From a virus, in the IMG/VR virus record IMGVR_UViG_3300031839_001143, positions 1 to 32,322 of that record: DNA of 32,322 nucleotides. One strand, given 5' to 3'. This document shows positions 7,871 through 15,503 of this stretch, one piece after another (within the stretch, counting starts at the first letter, position 1; each line of letters opens with the position of its first letter). The notes beneath the pieces were generated by a model. It had not been told where the DNA came from. It made no database searches and was given only the letters and a program-made list of their open reading frames with translations. Made by a program: the position numbers and the translations under genes.

Positions 7871-8359
7871 ATGAAATTTGGTTTAATTAAAAATGTAGTA
7901 GGAGCGCTTGCTCCAACTTTAGGATCTGCATTAGGTGGGCCGTTAGGCGGTCAAGCAGCGTCCGTTATTGCTGGTGTGCTTGGCTGTCAATCAGACCCAA
8001 AGTCTATTAACAAAGCTATTCAAGAAGCTACTCCAGAACAAATGTTAGAGCTTAAAAAAGCTGAACAAGGTTTTGAACTTCAGATGAAAGAGCTAGATGT
8101 AGATATATTTAGATTAGAAACAGTAGAAAAACAAGACGCTAGAAAAACTTTTAACAAAGATTGGACAGCTAGAATTATGGGTATTGCTGTTGTTGGTGGA
8201 TTTATGGGTTATATATTTTTAGTAACCTTACAACCGCCCGAGCAAAATTCTGAAGCCTTAATTAATTTAGTGTTAGGATATTTGGGTGGATTGGCATCGG
8301 CAGTTATATCGTTTTATTTTGGAGCTTCCAACTCAGGTGATAAAAAAGATGGCGAATAG
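7871..8359 (+). CDS. Holin, GTA-type three-transmembrane family
   Basis: A 162-residue protein with the layout of the 3TM holin family (GTA_holin_3TM). A Gly/Ala-rich N-terminal hydrophobic stretch (residues 9-38, GALAPTLGSALGGPLGG) precedes a charged middle helix (LELKKAEQGFELQMKELDVD). A WTAR motif then leads into two membrane helices, IMGIAVVGGFMGYIFLVTL (about 100-120) and LINLVLGYLGGLASAVISFY (about 130-150). Holins make inner-membrane lesions that trigger lysis and release the endolysin. The endolysin gene lies two genes downstream in the same run, which supports the call. ATG follows the preceding stop by two bases. Confidence 0.85.
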   Translation: MKFGLIKNVVGALAPTLGSALGGPLGGQAASVIAGVLGCQSDPKSINKAIQEATPEQMLELKKAEQGFELQMKELDVDIFRLETVEKQDARKTFNKDWTARIMGIAVVGGFMGYIFLVTLQPPEQNSEALINLVLGYLGGLASAVISFYFGASNSGDKKDGE

Positions 8360-8564
8360 AACCACAGTTCAATCTGTTGCATCAGATTTAAAGTCTCATG
8401 AAGCAAAATGTGAGGAAAGATGGAAAACTATATTTCGAGAAACAGCAGAGATAAAGCAAGAAATGAACGATTTAAACAAAACCTTAAGAATGGCAATGTT
8501 TGGAACTTTCGGTTTTATAGGAACTTTGTTAATCGCTTTTGTAACAATCGTATTGGGAAATTAA
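8349..8564 (+). CDS. Small C-terminally anchored membrane protein in lysis cassette
   Basis: A 71-residue protein, MANRTTVQSVASDLKSHEAK onward, starting at ATG 8349, which overlaps the holin gene by 11 bases. An upstream extension of the frame lies wholly inside the holin gene and is not used here. The charged first half (HEAKCEERWKTIFRETAEIK) is helical, and residues 48-70 (AMFGTFGFIGTLLIAFVTIVL) form a single C-terminal membrane segment. The design resembles small haemolysin XhlA-type phage proteins that sit beside holins. A helper or regulator role in lysis is inferred. Its stop overlaps the endolysin ATG (TAATG). Confidence 0.7.
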   Translation: MANRTTVQSVASDLKSHEAKCEERWKTIFRETAEIKQEMNDLNKTLRMAMFGTFGFIGTLLIAFVTIVLGN

Positions 8565-9010
8565 TGCACACTTCAGACGAAGGCTTCGAGCTTATAAAAA
8601 AATTTGAAGGCTGTGAGCTTGAGGCATATAAATGTGCTGCGGGGGTTTGGACTATAGGATATGGCCATACCAAAGATGTACAAGAAGGTGATAGGTGGAC
8701 TGAAGAAAAAGCAGACTTTATGTTATGGCGTGAGCTTGATGATGAGTATGAACATTATGTTAATTCATTGGTAACTGTTCCGATGAATCAATCCCAATTT
8801 GATTCTTTGGTTTCTTGGACATACAACTTAGGACCAAATAATTTAAAAAAATCTAGCATGCTTAGAGTTTTAAATGAAGGTAAATACGACGAAGTTCCCG
8901 CGCAAATGAAAAGATGGAATAAGGCAAAGGGCAAAGTTTTAGCTGGTCTTACAAGAAGAAGAGAAGCGGAAGGATTAATGTTTGAGGGTAAGCCTTGGGA
9001 ACATATATAA
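8564..9010 (+). CDS. Endolysin, GH24 T4-lysozyme type
   Basis: A 148-residue muramidase that cuts the MurNAc-GlcNAc bond of peptidoglycan. The catalytic segment is FEGCELEAYKCAAGVWTIGY with E15, C24 and T30, spaced exactly like E11, D20 and T26 of T4 lysozyme. Cys at the Asp position is a known variant of the GH24 motif. The rest of the fold is recognisable: FDSLVSWTYNLGPNNLKKSS and GLTRRREAEGLMFEG. There is no signal or SAR anchor, so release depends on the holin at 7871. The start is ATG 8564, coupled to the preceding stop. The frame opens further upstream in another gene, but that extension is not plausible protein. Confidence 0.92.
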   Translation: MHTSDEGFELIKKFEGCELEAYKCAAGVWTIGYGHTKDVQEGDRWTEEKADFMLWRELDDEYEHYVNSLVTVPMNQSQFDSLVSWTYNLGPNNLKKSSMLRVLNEGKYDEVPAQMKRWNKAKGKVLAGLTRRREAEGLMFEGKPWEHI

Positions 9011-9011
9011 A

Positions 9012-10874
9012 ATGGCTTTACAGAAAACAATATTTAAACCAGGGATAAACAGAGAAGGAACTGACTACAGCAATGAGGGCGGTTGGTTTGATGTTAATCT
9101 TGTAAGGTTTAGAAAAGGCTTGCCTGAAAAGTTTGGTGGCTGGGTTAAAAATACAACTGAATCTTTTTTGGGAACTTGCAGAGCTTTACATGCTTGGGTT
9201 TCTTTAAACGGAACAAAGTTATTGGGTCTTGGAACAACTTGGAAATATTACATACAAGAAGGTAATGTTTTTTATGATGTTACGCCTATTAGGGCAACAA
9301 CAACTAATGGAATTACTTTTTCTGCTACAAACGGCAGTTCAATTATAACTGCTACTGATTCATCTCATGGTGCAGTCCAAAATGATTTTGTAACAATAGC
9401 TGGTGCAGCTTCTTTGGGAGGTTTAATTACAGCAGAAGTTTTAAATCAAGAATATCAAATAGCAACTGTACCTTCTGCTAATACTTACACTTTTATAGCC
9501 AAAGATATTTCTGGCGATACCGTTACTGCAAATGCAAGTGATTCTGGTAATGGCGGATCAGGGGTAGATGGCGCTTACCAAATAAATGTGGGTTTAGATG
9601 ATTATGTCCCATCTACAGGTTGGGGAGCAGGCTCTTGGGGTGAAGGGACTTTTGGTTCTTCTACAGCTTTATCAGAAACAGGACAGCTAAGATTGTGGTC
9701 GCATGACCATTTTGGTGAAAATTTAATTATTAATGCTAGAAATGGCGGTATTTATAAATGGGTAGAAAACGATGGCACTTCTACTAGAGCTGTTGCACTT
9801 TCTGGAATATCTGGCGCTAACCTTGTTCCAACCAAAGGTATACAAGTTATTACCTCTGAGAAAGACAGGCATTTGATTGTATTGGGCGCTGATCCTGTTA
9901 GTGGTAGTTCTAGGTCTGGAACAATTGACCCCATGCTAATTGCATTTTCCGACCAAGAAAACGAATTACAGTTTGAACCCTTAATTACTAATACCGCTGG
10001 TTCTTTAAGATTATCTTCTGGATCTTCTATTATTGGAGCCAATAAATCTCGTCAAGAAATATTAATTTGGACTGATACTGCTTTGTATAGCATGCAGTTT
10101 GTTGGGCCTCCGTTTACTTTTGCCGTTAACTTAATTAACGAAGGAACAGGATTGATAGGACCTAAAGCATCTGTAACAGCTCCTTCTGCTGTATTTTGGA
10201 TGAGTTACAATAATTTTTACGCTTACAATGGCACAGTTCAATCGCTACCTTGCAGCGTGCAAAATTATATTTTTTCAGATATTAACTTAACTCAATCTTT
10301 TAAAATTAACGCTTTTACCATTACCGATAAAAATGAAGTGGGTTGGTTTTACTGTTCAGCAGATTCTAGAGAAATTAATAGGTATGTTATTTACAATTAT
10401 ACAGAACAAACTTGGGTGTATGGTTCTTTAAGCAGAACAGCGTGGTTAGATTCTGGCATTGAAAACTTTCCTAGAGCTGTAAGTAGCGGCTATCTTTATC
10501 AACAAGAAGTAGGCTTTGACGATGATGGCTCGCCGATGACAAATGTTTTTATTGAAAGTTCAGACTTTGATATAGGAGATGGAGAACAATTTAGTTTTAT
10601 TAGAAGACTAATACCAGACTTTAAATTCTTATCTAATTCTGGTAGCGGAAAAGTTAATATTGTTGTTAAAACAAGAAACTTTCCAGGTGATTCTTTAACA
10701 ACAAGAGCAACCAGCTCTATTGGTTCTACAACACAACAAAGCAATATTAGAGCAAGAGGCCGACAAGCTGTTTTAAGGGTTGAATCAGATGATGATGATA
10801 CCAGCGGGAATTTAAGCGTTGGTTGGAGATTGGGGGCGACTAGGTTAGACGTAAAGACAGACGGTAAGAGATGA
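9012..10874 (+). CDS. Large virion structural protein (probable tail component)
   Basis: A 620-residue protein beginning MALQKTIFKPGINREGTDYS. Beta-strand-rich sequence runs throughout, with an N-terminal motif (KPGINREGTDYSNEGGWFD, VRFRKGLPEKFGGW) seen in many marine phage structural proteins. Around residues 200-215 lies a Trp/Gly motif (TGWGAGSWGEGTFG) resembling the N-terminus of the protein at 180-713. Later segments (SFKINAFTITDKNEVGWFYC, RYVIYNYTEQTWVYGSLS) look like repeated blades, so a beta-propeller-like fold is possible. No enzyme motif is visible. It starts two bases after the endolysin stop with no obvious ribosome site, and its stop overlaps the next start (ATGA). A tail or baseplate role is inferred from family and position. 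Confidence 0.75.
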   Translation: MALQKTIFKPGINREGTDYSNEGGWFDVNLVRFRKGLPEKFGGWVKNTTESFLGTCRALHAWVSLNGTKLLGLGTTWKYYIQEGNVFYDVTPIRATTTNGITFSATNGSSIITATDSSHGAVQNDFVTIAGAASLGGLITAEVLNQEYQIATVPSANTYTFIAKDISGDTVTANASDSGNGGSGVDGAYQINVGLDDYVPSTGWGAGSWGEGTFGSSTALSETGQLRLWSHDHFGENLIINARNGGIYKWVENDGTSTRAVALSGISGANLVPTKGIQVITSEKDRHLIVLGADPVSGSSRSGTIDPMLIAFSDQENELQFEPLITNTAGSLRLSSGSSIIGANKSRQEILIWTDTALYSMQFVGPPFTFAVNLINEGTGLIGPKASVTAPSAVFWMSYNNFYAYNGTVQSLPCSVQNYIFSDINLTQSFKINAFTITDKNEVGWFYCSADSREINRYVIYNYTEQTWVYGSLSRTAWLDSGIENFPRAVSSGYLYQQEVGFDDDGSPMTNVFIESSDFDIGDGEQFSFIRRLIPDFKFLSNSGSGKVNIVVKTRNFPGDSLTTRATSSIGSTTQQSNIRARGRQAVLRVESDDDDTSGNLSVGWRLGATRLDVKTDGKR

Positions 10875-11200
10875 GCAAAATACTGCAAACTCAACTTCCA
10901 CTAGCTTACGGGGATACAACTTCTGTTGATGTTTTTAATAGACTTGTACGTATTTTAGAGATAAACTTAGGATCAGTAGACCCTGATAATACTTTGCAAT
11001 TATCAACTACTGAACGTGACAAATTAAACTTTAATATTGGCACGCTGATCTTTAATACTACAACTGAAGTGTTGCAAGTATATAACGGGCATAATTTCTT
11101 AGATTTAGGAACACCCGCCAATCCTCAAGGATACGAAGCCCAAGGTTTACTAGGTAGTGTTTCGGTAAAAACAAACGGAAATATTACAATAACCTTGTAA
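10871..11200 (+). CDS. Small virion-type protein
   Basis: A 109-residue protein (MSKILQTQLPLAYGDTTSVD onward) whose ATG overlaps the stop of the 620-residue gene in an ATGA arrangement, indicating coupled translation. An N-terminal helix (VFNRLVRILEINLGS) is followed by a beta-rich segment (IGTLIFNTTTEVLQVYNGHN) of the kind seen in phage fibre, baseplate and decoration proteins, and the C-terminus is a short strand (GNITITL). No catalytic or metal motif is present. A structural role is inferred from neighbours; the family is not recognised. Confidence 0.7.
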   Translation: MSKILQTQLPLAYGDTTSVDVFNRLVRILEINLGSVDPDNTLQLSTTERDKLNFNIGTLIFNTTTEVLQVYNGHNFLDLGTPANPQGYEAQGLLGSVSVKTNGNITITL

Positions 11201-11216
11201 AATGATAATATAACAT

Positions 11217-12674
11217 ATGGAACAAGGTATGCTAAACAACGGACAGAGACAGCAACTAGAAGGAATTGCAGCTTTAGGCAGAAACGAAGATACTTATTTG
11301 GCTCACGTAGCGCCAGATGAGATGATCGTCCCAGCTCAAGCTTTACGCGATAACCCACTTTTAAAACAAGCAATTCAAAAATCTATTTCTAAGTACGGGA
11401 TTGATCCTAATCAATTCTTAGTTGGAAATGGCAGTATGGATTTAAACCCTTTAACGGGTCTACCTGAGTTTGGATTTTTATCTAAAATTTGGAAAAAAGC
11501 TAAAAAGATAGTTAAAAAAGTTGCTCCTATAGCAATTAATTTTATTCCTGGCGTTGGCCCTTTAGCTAAAGCAGCCTTAACAACAGTTGCTGGTAAAGCT
11601 TCAGGCTTATCAACAAAAGAAGCTTTGTTGGGTGGCGCTTTAAGTTACGGAGGTAGCAAGCTCTTTGGGGGAACTCCAACAGGAGGATCAACTCCAGCAA
11701 ATACAGGCAGTTTTTTCTCTAGAGCAAAAGAATTTATTACCCCAGGTGCAGACGGCGTTGGAATATTTGGCAACGTAAAAGAGTTTGTACTTCCAGGGCA
11801 AGACAAAGTTGGTCTTTTTGGCAACGTAAAAAAGGGTATTGGCAGTCTGTTTGGCGGACCTCAAGTTCCAGAGGGATTAGAAATAGGTGCAGACGGCATG
11901 TATGTAGATGCTGCTGGAAACACTTACGATTATCAACAGTTAGTTGATATGGGCGTGATGGATCGATCTGGAAATATAATTAATACACCTCAAGCTAATT
12001 TAAGCAATCAAGGAATAGGAAGCTTTTTTGGACGTGAAACTCCTCAATTTATAAAATCTATTGGAGATGCTGTTGGTCTAGGTGGCGCAAGCGGATTGCA
12101 AGATTTTTATGGAGGCAGCGGAGCTCCAATTGGCGGCTCTCCAGGTCAAGGCGGGGGCGGCGGTATGTTTGGCGGCAACCTCGGGCTTATGGGTCTTGCA
12201 GGACTAGCTGGCAAGCTTGCTTACGACGCATCTAAAGAAAGAATGGGTGGTATAGCAGAAACTCCTAAAGTAACAATGGATCAATTGGGCAGATACCAAA
12301 TGGCTCAAAACTTAGGAACAGGCGGTAGTAGAGCAGACTTTGGTTTAGCTCCTGCACCTGTAGCTTTAGATTTTGCTTACGGCGGTGAGGCTAGAAAATA
12401 TTTTAATCAAGGTGGTTTGGCAACAACGATTGGTGAACTAGACATGCGTGAAGGCGGAGAATCCGCTGGACCAGGTACTGGCACTTCAGATGATATACCC
12501 GCGATGTTAAGTGATGGTGAGTTTGTAATGACTGCTAAAGCTACACGTGGCGCAGGCGCATTTGACGTTAACAAAACTAAATCTGGTATCGAGCTTATTA
12601 AAGGTGGTAGCGCTTCACGCGAAAAAGGTGTAAAAAACATGCGTGAGTTAATGAATATTTTTGAGGCAATATAA
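11217..12674 (+). CDS. Gly-rich virion protein, probable internal/ejection component
   Basis: A 485-residue protein. The N-terminus has HVAPDEMIVPAQAL and GIDPNQFLVG. A basic segment (KIWKKAKKIVKKVAPIAINF) leads to a Gly/Ala hydrophobic region around residues 95-150. Two 17-residue tandem repeats follow (PGADGVGIFGNVKEFVL and PGQDKVGLFGNVKKGIG), then a long Gly-rich linker. The C-terminus has GGESAGPGTGTSDDIPAMLS with DGEFVMTAKATRGAGAF, a tail motif shared by many marine phage virion proteins. ATG 11217 lacks a strong ribosome site. The hydrophobic, Gly-rich make-up and the run of neighbours suggest an internal core or DNA-ejection protein, without proof. Confidence 0.7.
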   Translation: MEQGMLNNGQRQQLEGIAALGRNEDTYLAHVAPDEMIVPAQALRDNPLLKQAIQKSISKYGIDPNQFLVGNGSMDLNPLTGLPEFGFLSKIWKKAKKIVKKVAPIAINFIPGVGPLAKAALTTVAGKASGLSTKEALLGGALSYGGSKLFGGTPTGGSTPANTGSFFSRAKEFITPGADGVGIFGNVKEFVLPGQDKVGLFGNVKKGIGSLFGGPQVPEGLEIGADGMYVDAAGNTYDYQQLVDMGVMDRSGNIINTPQANLSNQGIGSFFGRETPQFIKSIGDAVGLGGASGLQDFYGGSGAPIGGSPGQGGGGGMFGGNLGLMGLAGLAGKLAYDASKERMGGIAETPKVTMDQLGRYQMAQNLGTGGSRADFGLAPAPVALDFAYGGEARKYFNQGGLATTIGELDMREGGESAGPGTGTSDDIPAMLSDGEFVMTAKATRGAGAFDVNKTKSGIELIKGGSASREKGVKNMRELMNIFEAI

Positions 12675-14146
12675 TGGCTGAACCAATGAATCCTGTTTTA
12701 CAGGCTTTAGACAGAAGAGAAGTTATTTCTGATCCTGCGGTAAGAGAATTATATTTTGGCTCTACTGATACGCCAGGTTTAATTAATCAAGCGACAAGAG
12801 CCGCTCAACAAGCTTATCTAGATCAACCTGCCATCTTACAAGAAACAGCAGGATTATCAGCGCAAGAGCAACAAGCAAGACAGTTAGCCCAACAAGGTAT
12901 TGGCTCTTATCAACCCTTTTTAGATAGGCAGCAAAGTTTAATCCAACAAGGCATATCTGACTTAGGTACGCAAAGAGGTTTATTAGATGAGTCTTTAGGT
13001 GGCTATAGATCTGCTTACGGCATGCAACAACCTTACTTTGGACAAGCCGAACAACAATTAGGTTCAGGGCTTGGCGGTCTTTTTGGTAGTTTAGGTTTTG
13101 GCGGCCCATCAGCCAGACAGCTTCTTGGTCAATCTTTACGTGGTTACGATCCAAGAATGGCAGGCCAGTTCTACAATCCATTTGAACAACAAGTGGTTAA
13201 CCAAACAATTCAAGACGTTTTAAAAGCTGGAGAAATGCAGGACATCCAACAAAGGGCATCCGATATTTCTCGAGGTGGGGAATCAGCGTTTGGTTCAAGA
13301 GCTAGGTTAACAGCGCAAGAAAGACAAGAATCTTTAGGTAGAGGTCTAGGCGACGTATTAAGCAAAATTAGATCTGGCGGATTTAATACTGCTCAAGAAA
13401 GGGCGTTACAAGAATTACAAAATCAAAGATCAGCAGCTCAAAGGGGATCTCAGCTAGAGGCTGGTTTTGGAGCGCAAGGATCTGAAGCTCAAAGACAATA
13501 TGCTCAAGACTTGCTTGGTTTGGGTCAAGGCAGATCTGCTGCGGCAAGACAGCTGGCTGGAGATATCTCTGGCGTAGGTACTGGGATTGCTGGAATAGGA
13601 GCTAACTTAGCAGGATATGGTTCTCAATTAGGAGATCTAGGCGCAACGCAACAACGACTAAGAGGCGCAGATATTGGTATGTTAGAAGGCCTTGGAGGTG
13701 TTAATAGAGGAATTGAGCAGCAAAGACTAGACAGACAATATGCTCAGCAACAGGCTACAAGAATGGCTCCAACTCAAGCTGCATCTTACATACAAGGCTT
13801 TGCTCCTGCATATCAATCAGGACAAACCCAAGTTGATAAAACATATGGCTTACCTGTTGATCCAAGAAATGCAGCACTTGCAGCTGGTTTAGGGGTTTAC
13901 AATACTTTTAGACCGCAACAGCAGCAATATCAACCAAATCCAGCAGATCAGGCAAAAGCGGATTATTACCGAAGCTTGATTCCAACAGGAGGCACAGTAC
14001 CTCCCGCTCCTGCGACATATCAAACTCCACAACCACCAGCAGGACCTCAAGCCAGCGGAGCTGGTTTTGTTCCAGGTGTAGGCCAAGGATATGCGCCTCC
14101 AGGAACAGATTCTAATTACTATAACCAGTTTGGAGTAGGACCTTAA
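12674..14146 (+). CDS. Gln/Gly-rich virion protein, probable internal protein
   Basis: A 490-residue protein, MAEPMNPVLQALDRREVISD onward, coupled to the previous gene by TAATG. It is unusually rich in Gln, Gly, Ala and Arg with long helical stretches (LSAQEQQARQLAQQGIGSYQ, RALQELQNQRSAAQRGSQLE), and the last 80 residues are a Pro/Gln/Gly tail. There is no catalytic motif. This composition is common among internal virion or scaffold-like proteins next to ejection proteins. Its place between the Gly-rich 485-residue protein and the 451 and 1232-residue proteins supports a shared particle role, which is inferred from position. Confidence 0.7.
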   Translation: MAEPMNPVLQALDRREVISDPAVRELYFGSTDTPGLINQATRAAQQAYLDQPAILQETAGLSAQEQQARQLAQQGIGSYQPFLDRQQSLIQQGISDLGTQRGLLDESLGGYRSAYGMQQPYFGQAEQQLGSGLGGLFGSLGFGGPSARQLLGQSLRGYDPRMAGQFYNPFEQQVVNQTIQDVLKAGEMQDIQQRASDISRGGESAFGSRARLTAQERQESLGRGLGDVLSKIRSGGFNTAQERALQELQNQRSAAQRGSQLEAGFGAQGSEAQRQYAQDLLGLGQGRSAAARQLAGDISGVGTGIAGIGANLAGYGSQLGDLGATQQRLRGADIGMLEGLGGVNRGIEQQRLDRQYAQQQATRMAPTQAASYIQGFAPAYQSGQTQVDKTYGLPVDPRNAALAAGLGVYNTFRPQQQQYQPNPADQAKADYYRSLIPTGGTVPPAPATYQTPQPPAGPQASGAGFVPGVGQGYAPPGTDSNYYNQFGVGP

Positions 14147-14147
14147 A

Positions 14148-15503
14148 GTGAATGTATTACAACGAAGAATGTTTGCAGCTGGAGATGTGGCTCAACAAAT
14201 TCCACAGGAAGTTATTGATTATGCTGCTAAATTAGGAATCAATACAACAGGTTTAAATGCAGATCAAATAAGAGCGCAACTGCAAAGAGAGATTGATAAA
14301 ATAAACCAAGCGGAAAAACCTGGTTTAGTAGGAGGAAAAGGAAGTCTTCTTTTTGATTATACAGATCCTATAGATTACGGAATTGCAGCATTAGGCATAA
14401 CTGGAATTGGCCTGCCTGCTGCTAGTTATCTTAAAAGTTTAAATGTTGGTAGAAAACTTTACAAAGCTGCAAAAACTCCATTAGGAGCGGCAACTGGTTT
14501 AGTAGGAGCAGACTTGTTATTAGATAATGATGAACTAGCTCAAGAAGAAATACCTGTATCCATACAGGAAGCCTTAGAGTCTGTTCAAACTAAATCTTCT
14601 CCATCTTCAACAACAAGCAAAGATCCAAAGGTTGTTAAAAAAAATAACGAAGAAAAAACAAAAAAAGAAATTGAATCTATAAACTCTATTTTAGAAGCAT
14701 ATGATCTAAAAGATAAACAAAACAGAGAAGTTTTTATACAAAAAAGACAAGAAAGAAAAAATAGAAATATAGGCATTTTTCTTAACGAGATGTCTAAGGC
14801 AGCCGCAGGAACAGACAATCTTGCAGACGCCATTGCAATTGGAGCAGCTAATTCTTCAGATGCTGTAATGAAAGCAGATGACGCAGAAGCATTGTCACAA
14901 GAAGAATTTTTAAAGAAACTAAGAGAGGAAAAAGAAAAAGGCGCTTTAAAAACAACTGATAAAAATGCAATTATAAAAGAATACAATAAAGCAGCTGGAG
15001 ATGTAGAAGGCAACAATATAATGCTTAATGAAATAAAAACTTTAAGACAACTTTTAGCTACAAATAATACAACTGGTTTACAAGGCTGGATGAATAGATT
15101 AGTTACAAGAGCCCAAGGTTTTACTGGAACAGACTTAGATTTAAATTCTGCTTCTAAAGCAGCAAATATTGGTAAGTTTCTTGAAGCAAGAATGGTTCAA
15201 GCTTTACTTGATGAAAAAGGAAAAACTATTTCAGATGCAGACAGAGCTTTAATTAAAGATTTATTAGGAAACATTCAAAAAGCAACATCAAGTAAAGCCG
15301 AAATAATAGATCTATTAAGGCTTACAGAGGCAACTTTAGCCAAATCTTCTACAGATGCAAGAAATTTAATAAACGTGTACGAAGCTGAATATATGGATGT
15401 ATTTCCAAATTTAAGAATGTTAAAAAGAAATTTTAATACTGGCTCGGCTCCCGTTGATGAAGATGAGATAAGTATTGCGGATAGATCAGACGTTATAACA
15501 TAA
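14148..15503 (+). CDS. Virion-region protein with central charged coiled coil (GTG start)
   Basis: A 451-residue protein. The start is GTG 14148: AGGA at 14137-14140 lies seven bases upstream, and the resulting N-terminus (NVLQRRMFAAGD) matches a short opening seen in marine phage structural genes; ATG 14169 is the alternative. Residues about 65-130 include a Gly/Ala-rich hydrophobic patch (GIAALGITGIGLPAASYLKS). A Ser/Thr/Lys linker and a highly charged helix (EEKTKKEIESINSILEAYDL) come next, then a helical domain (GWMNRLVTRAQGFTGTDLDL). The stop overlaps the next ATG. It probably works with the 1232-residue protein inside the particle, judging by position and composition. Confidence 0.7.
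   Translation: MNVLQRRMFAAGDVAQQIPQEVIDYAAKLGINTTGLNADQIRAQLQREIDKINQAEKPGLVGGKGSLLFDYTDPIDYGIAALGITGIGLPAASYLKSLNVGRKLYKAAKTPLGAATGLVGADLLLDNDELAQEEIPVSIQEALESVQTKSSPSSTTSKDPKVVKKNNEEKTKKEIESINSILEAYDLKDKQNREVFIQKRQERKNRNIGIFLNEMSKAAAGTDNLADAIAIGAANSSDAVMKADDAEALSQEEFLKKLREEKEKGALKTTDKNAIIKEYNKAAGDVEGNNIMLNEIKTLRQLLATNNTTGLQGWMNRLVTRAQGFTGTDLDLNSASKAANIGKFLEARMVQALLDEKGKTISDADRALIKDLLGNIQKATSSKAEIIDLLRLTEATLAKSSTDARNLINVYEAEYMDVFPNLRMLKRNFNTGSAPVDEDEISIADRSDVIT

Noticed and set aside
8420-8563. Upstream extension of the endolysin
   Set aside because: It overlaps the small membrane gene in another frame, and the GH24 domain begins right after ATG 8564.
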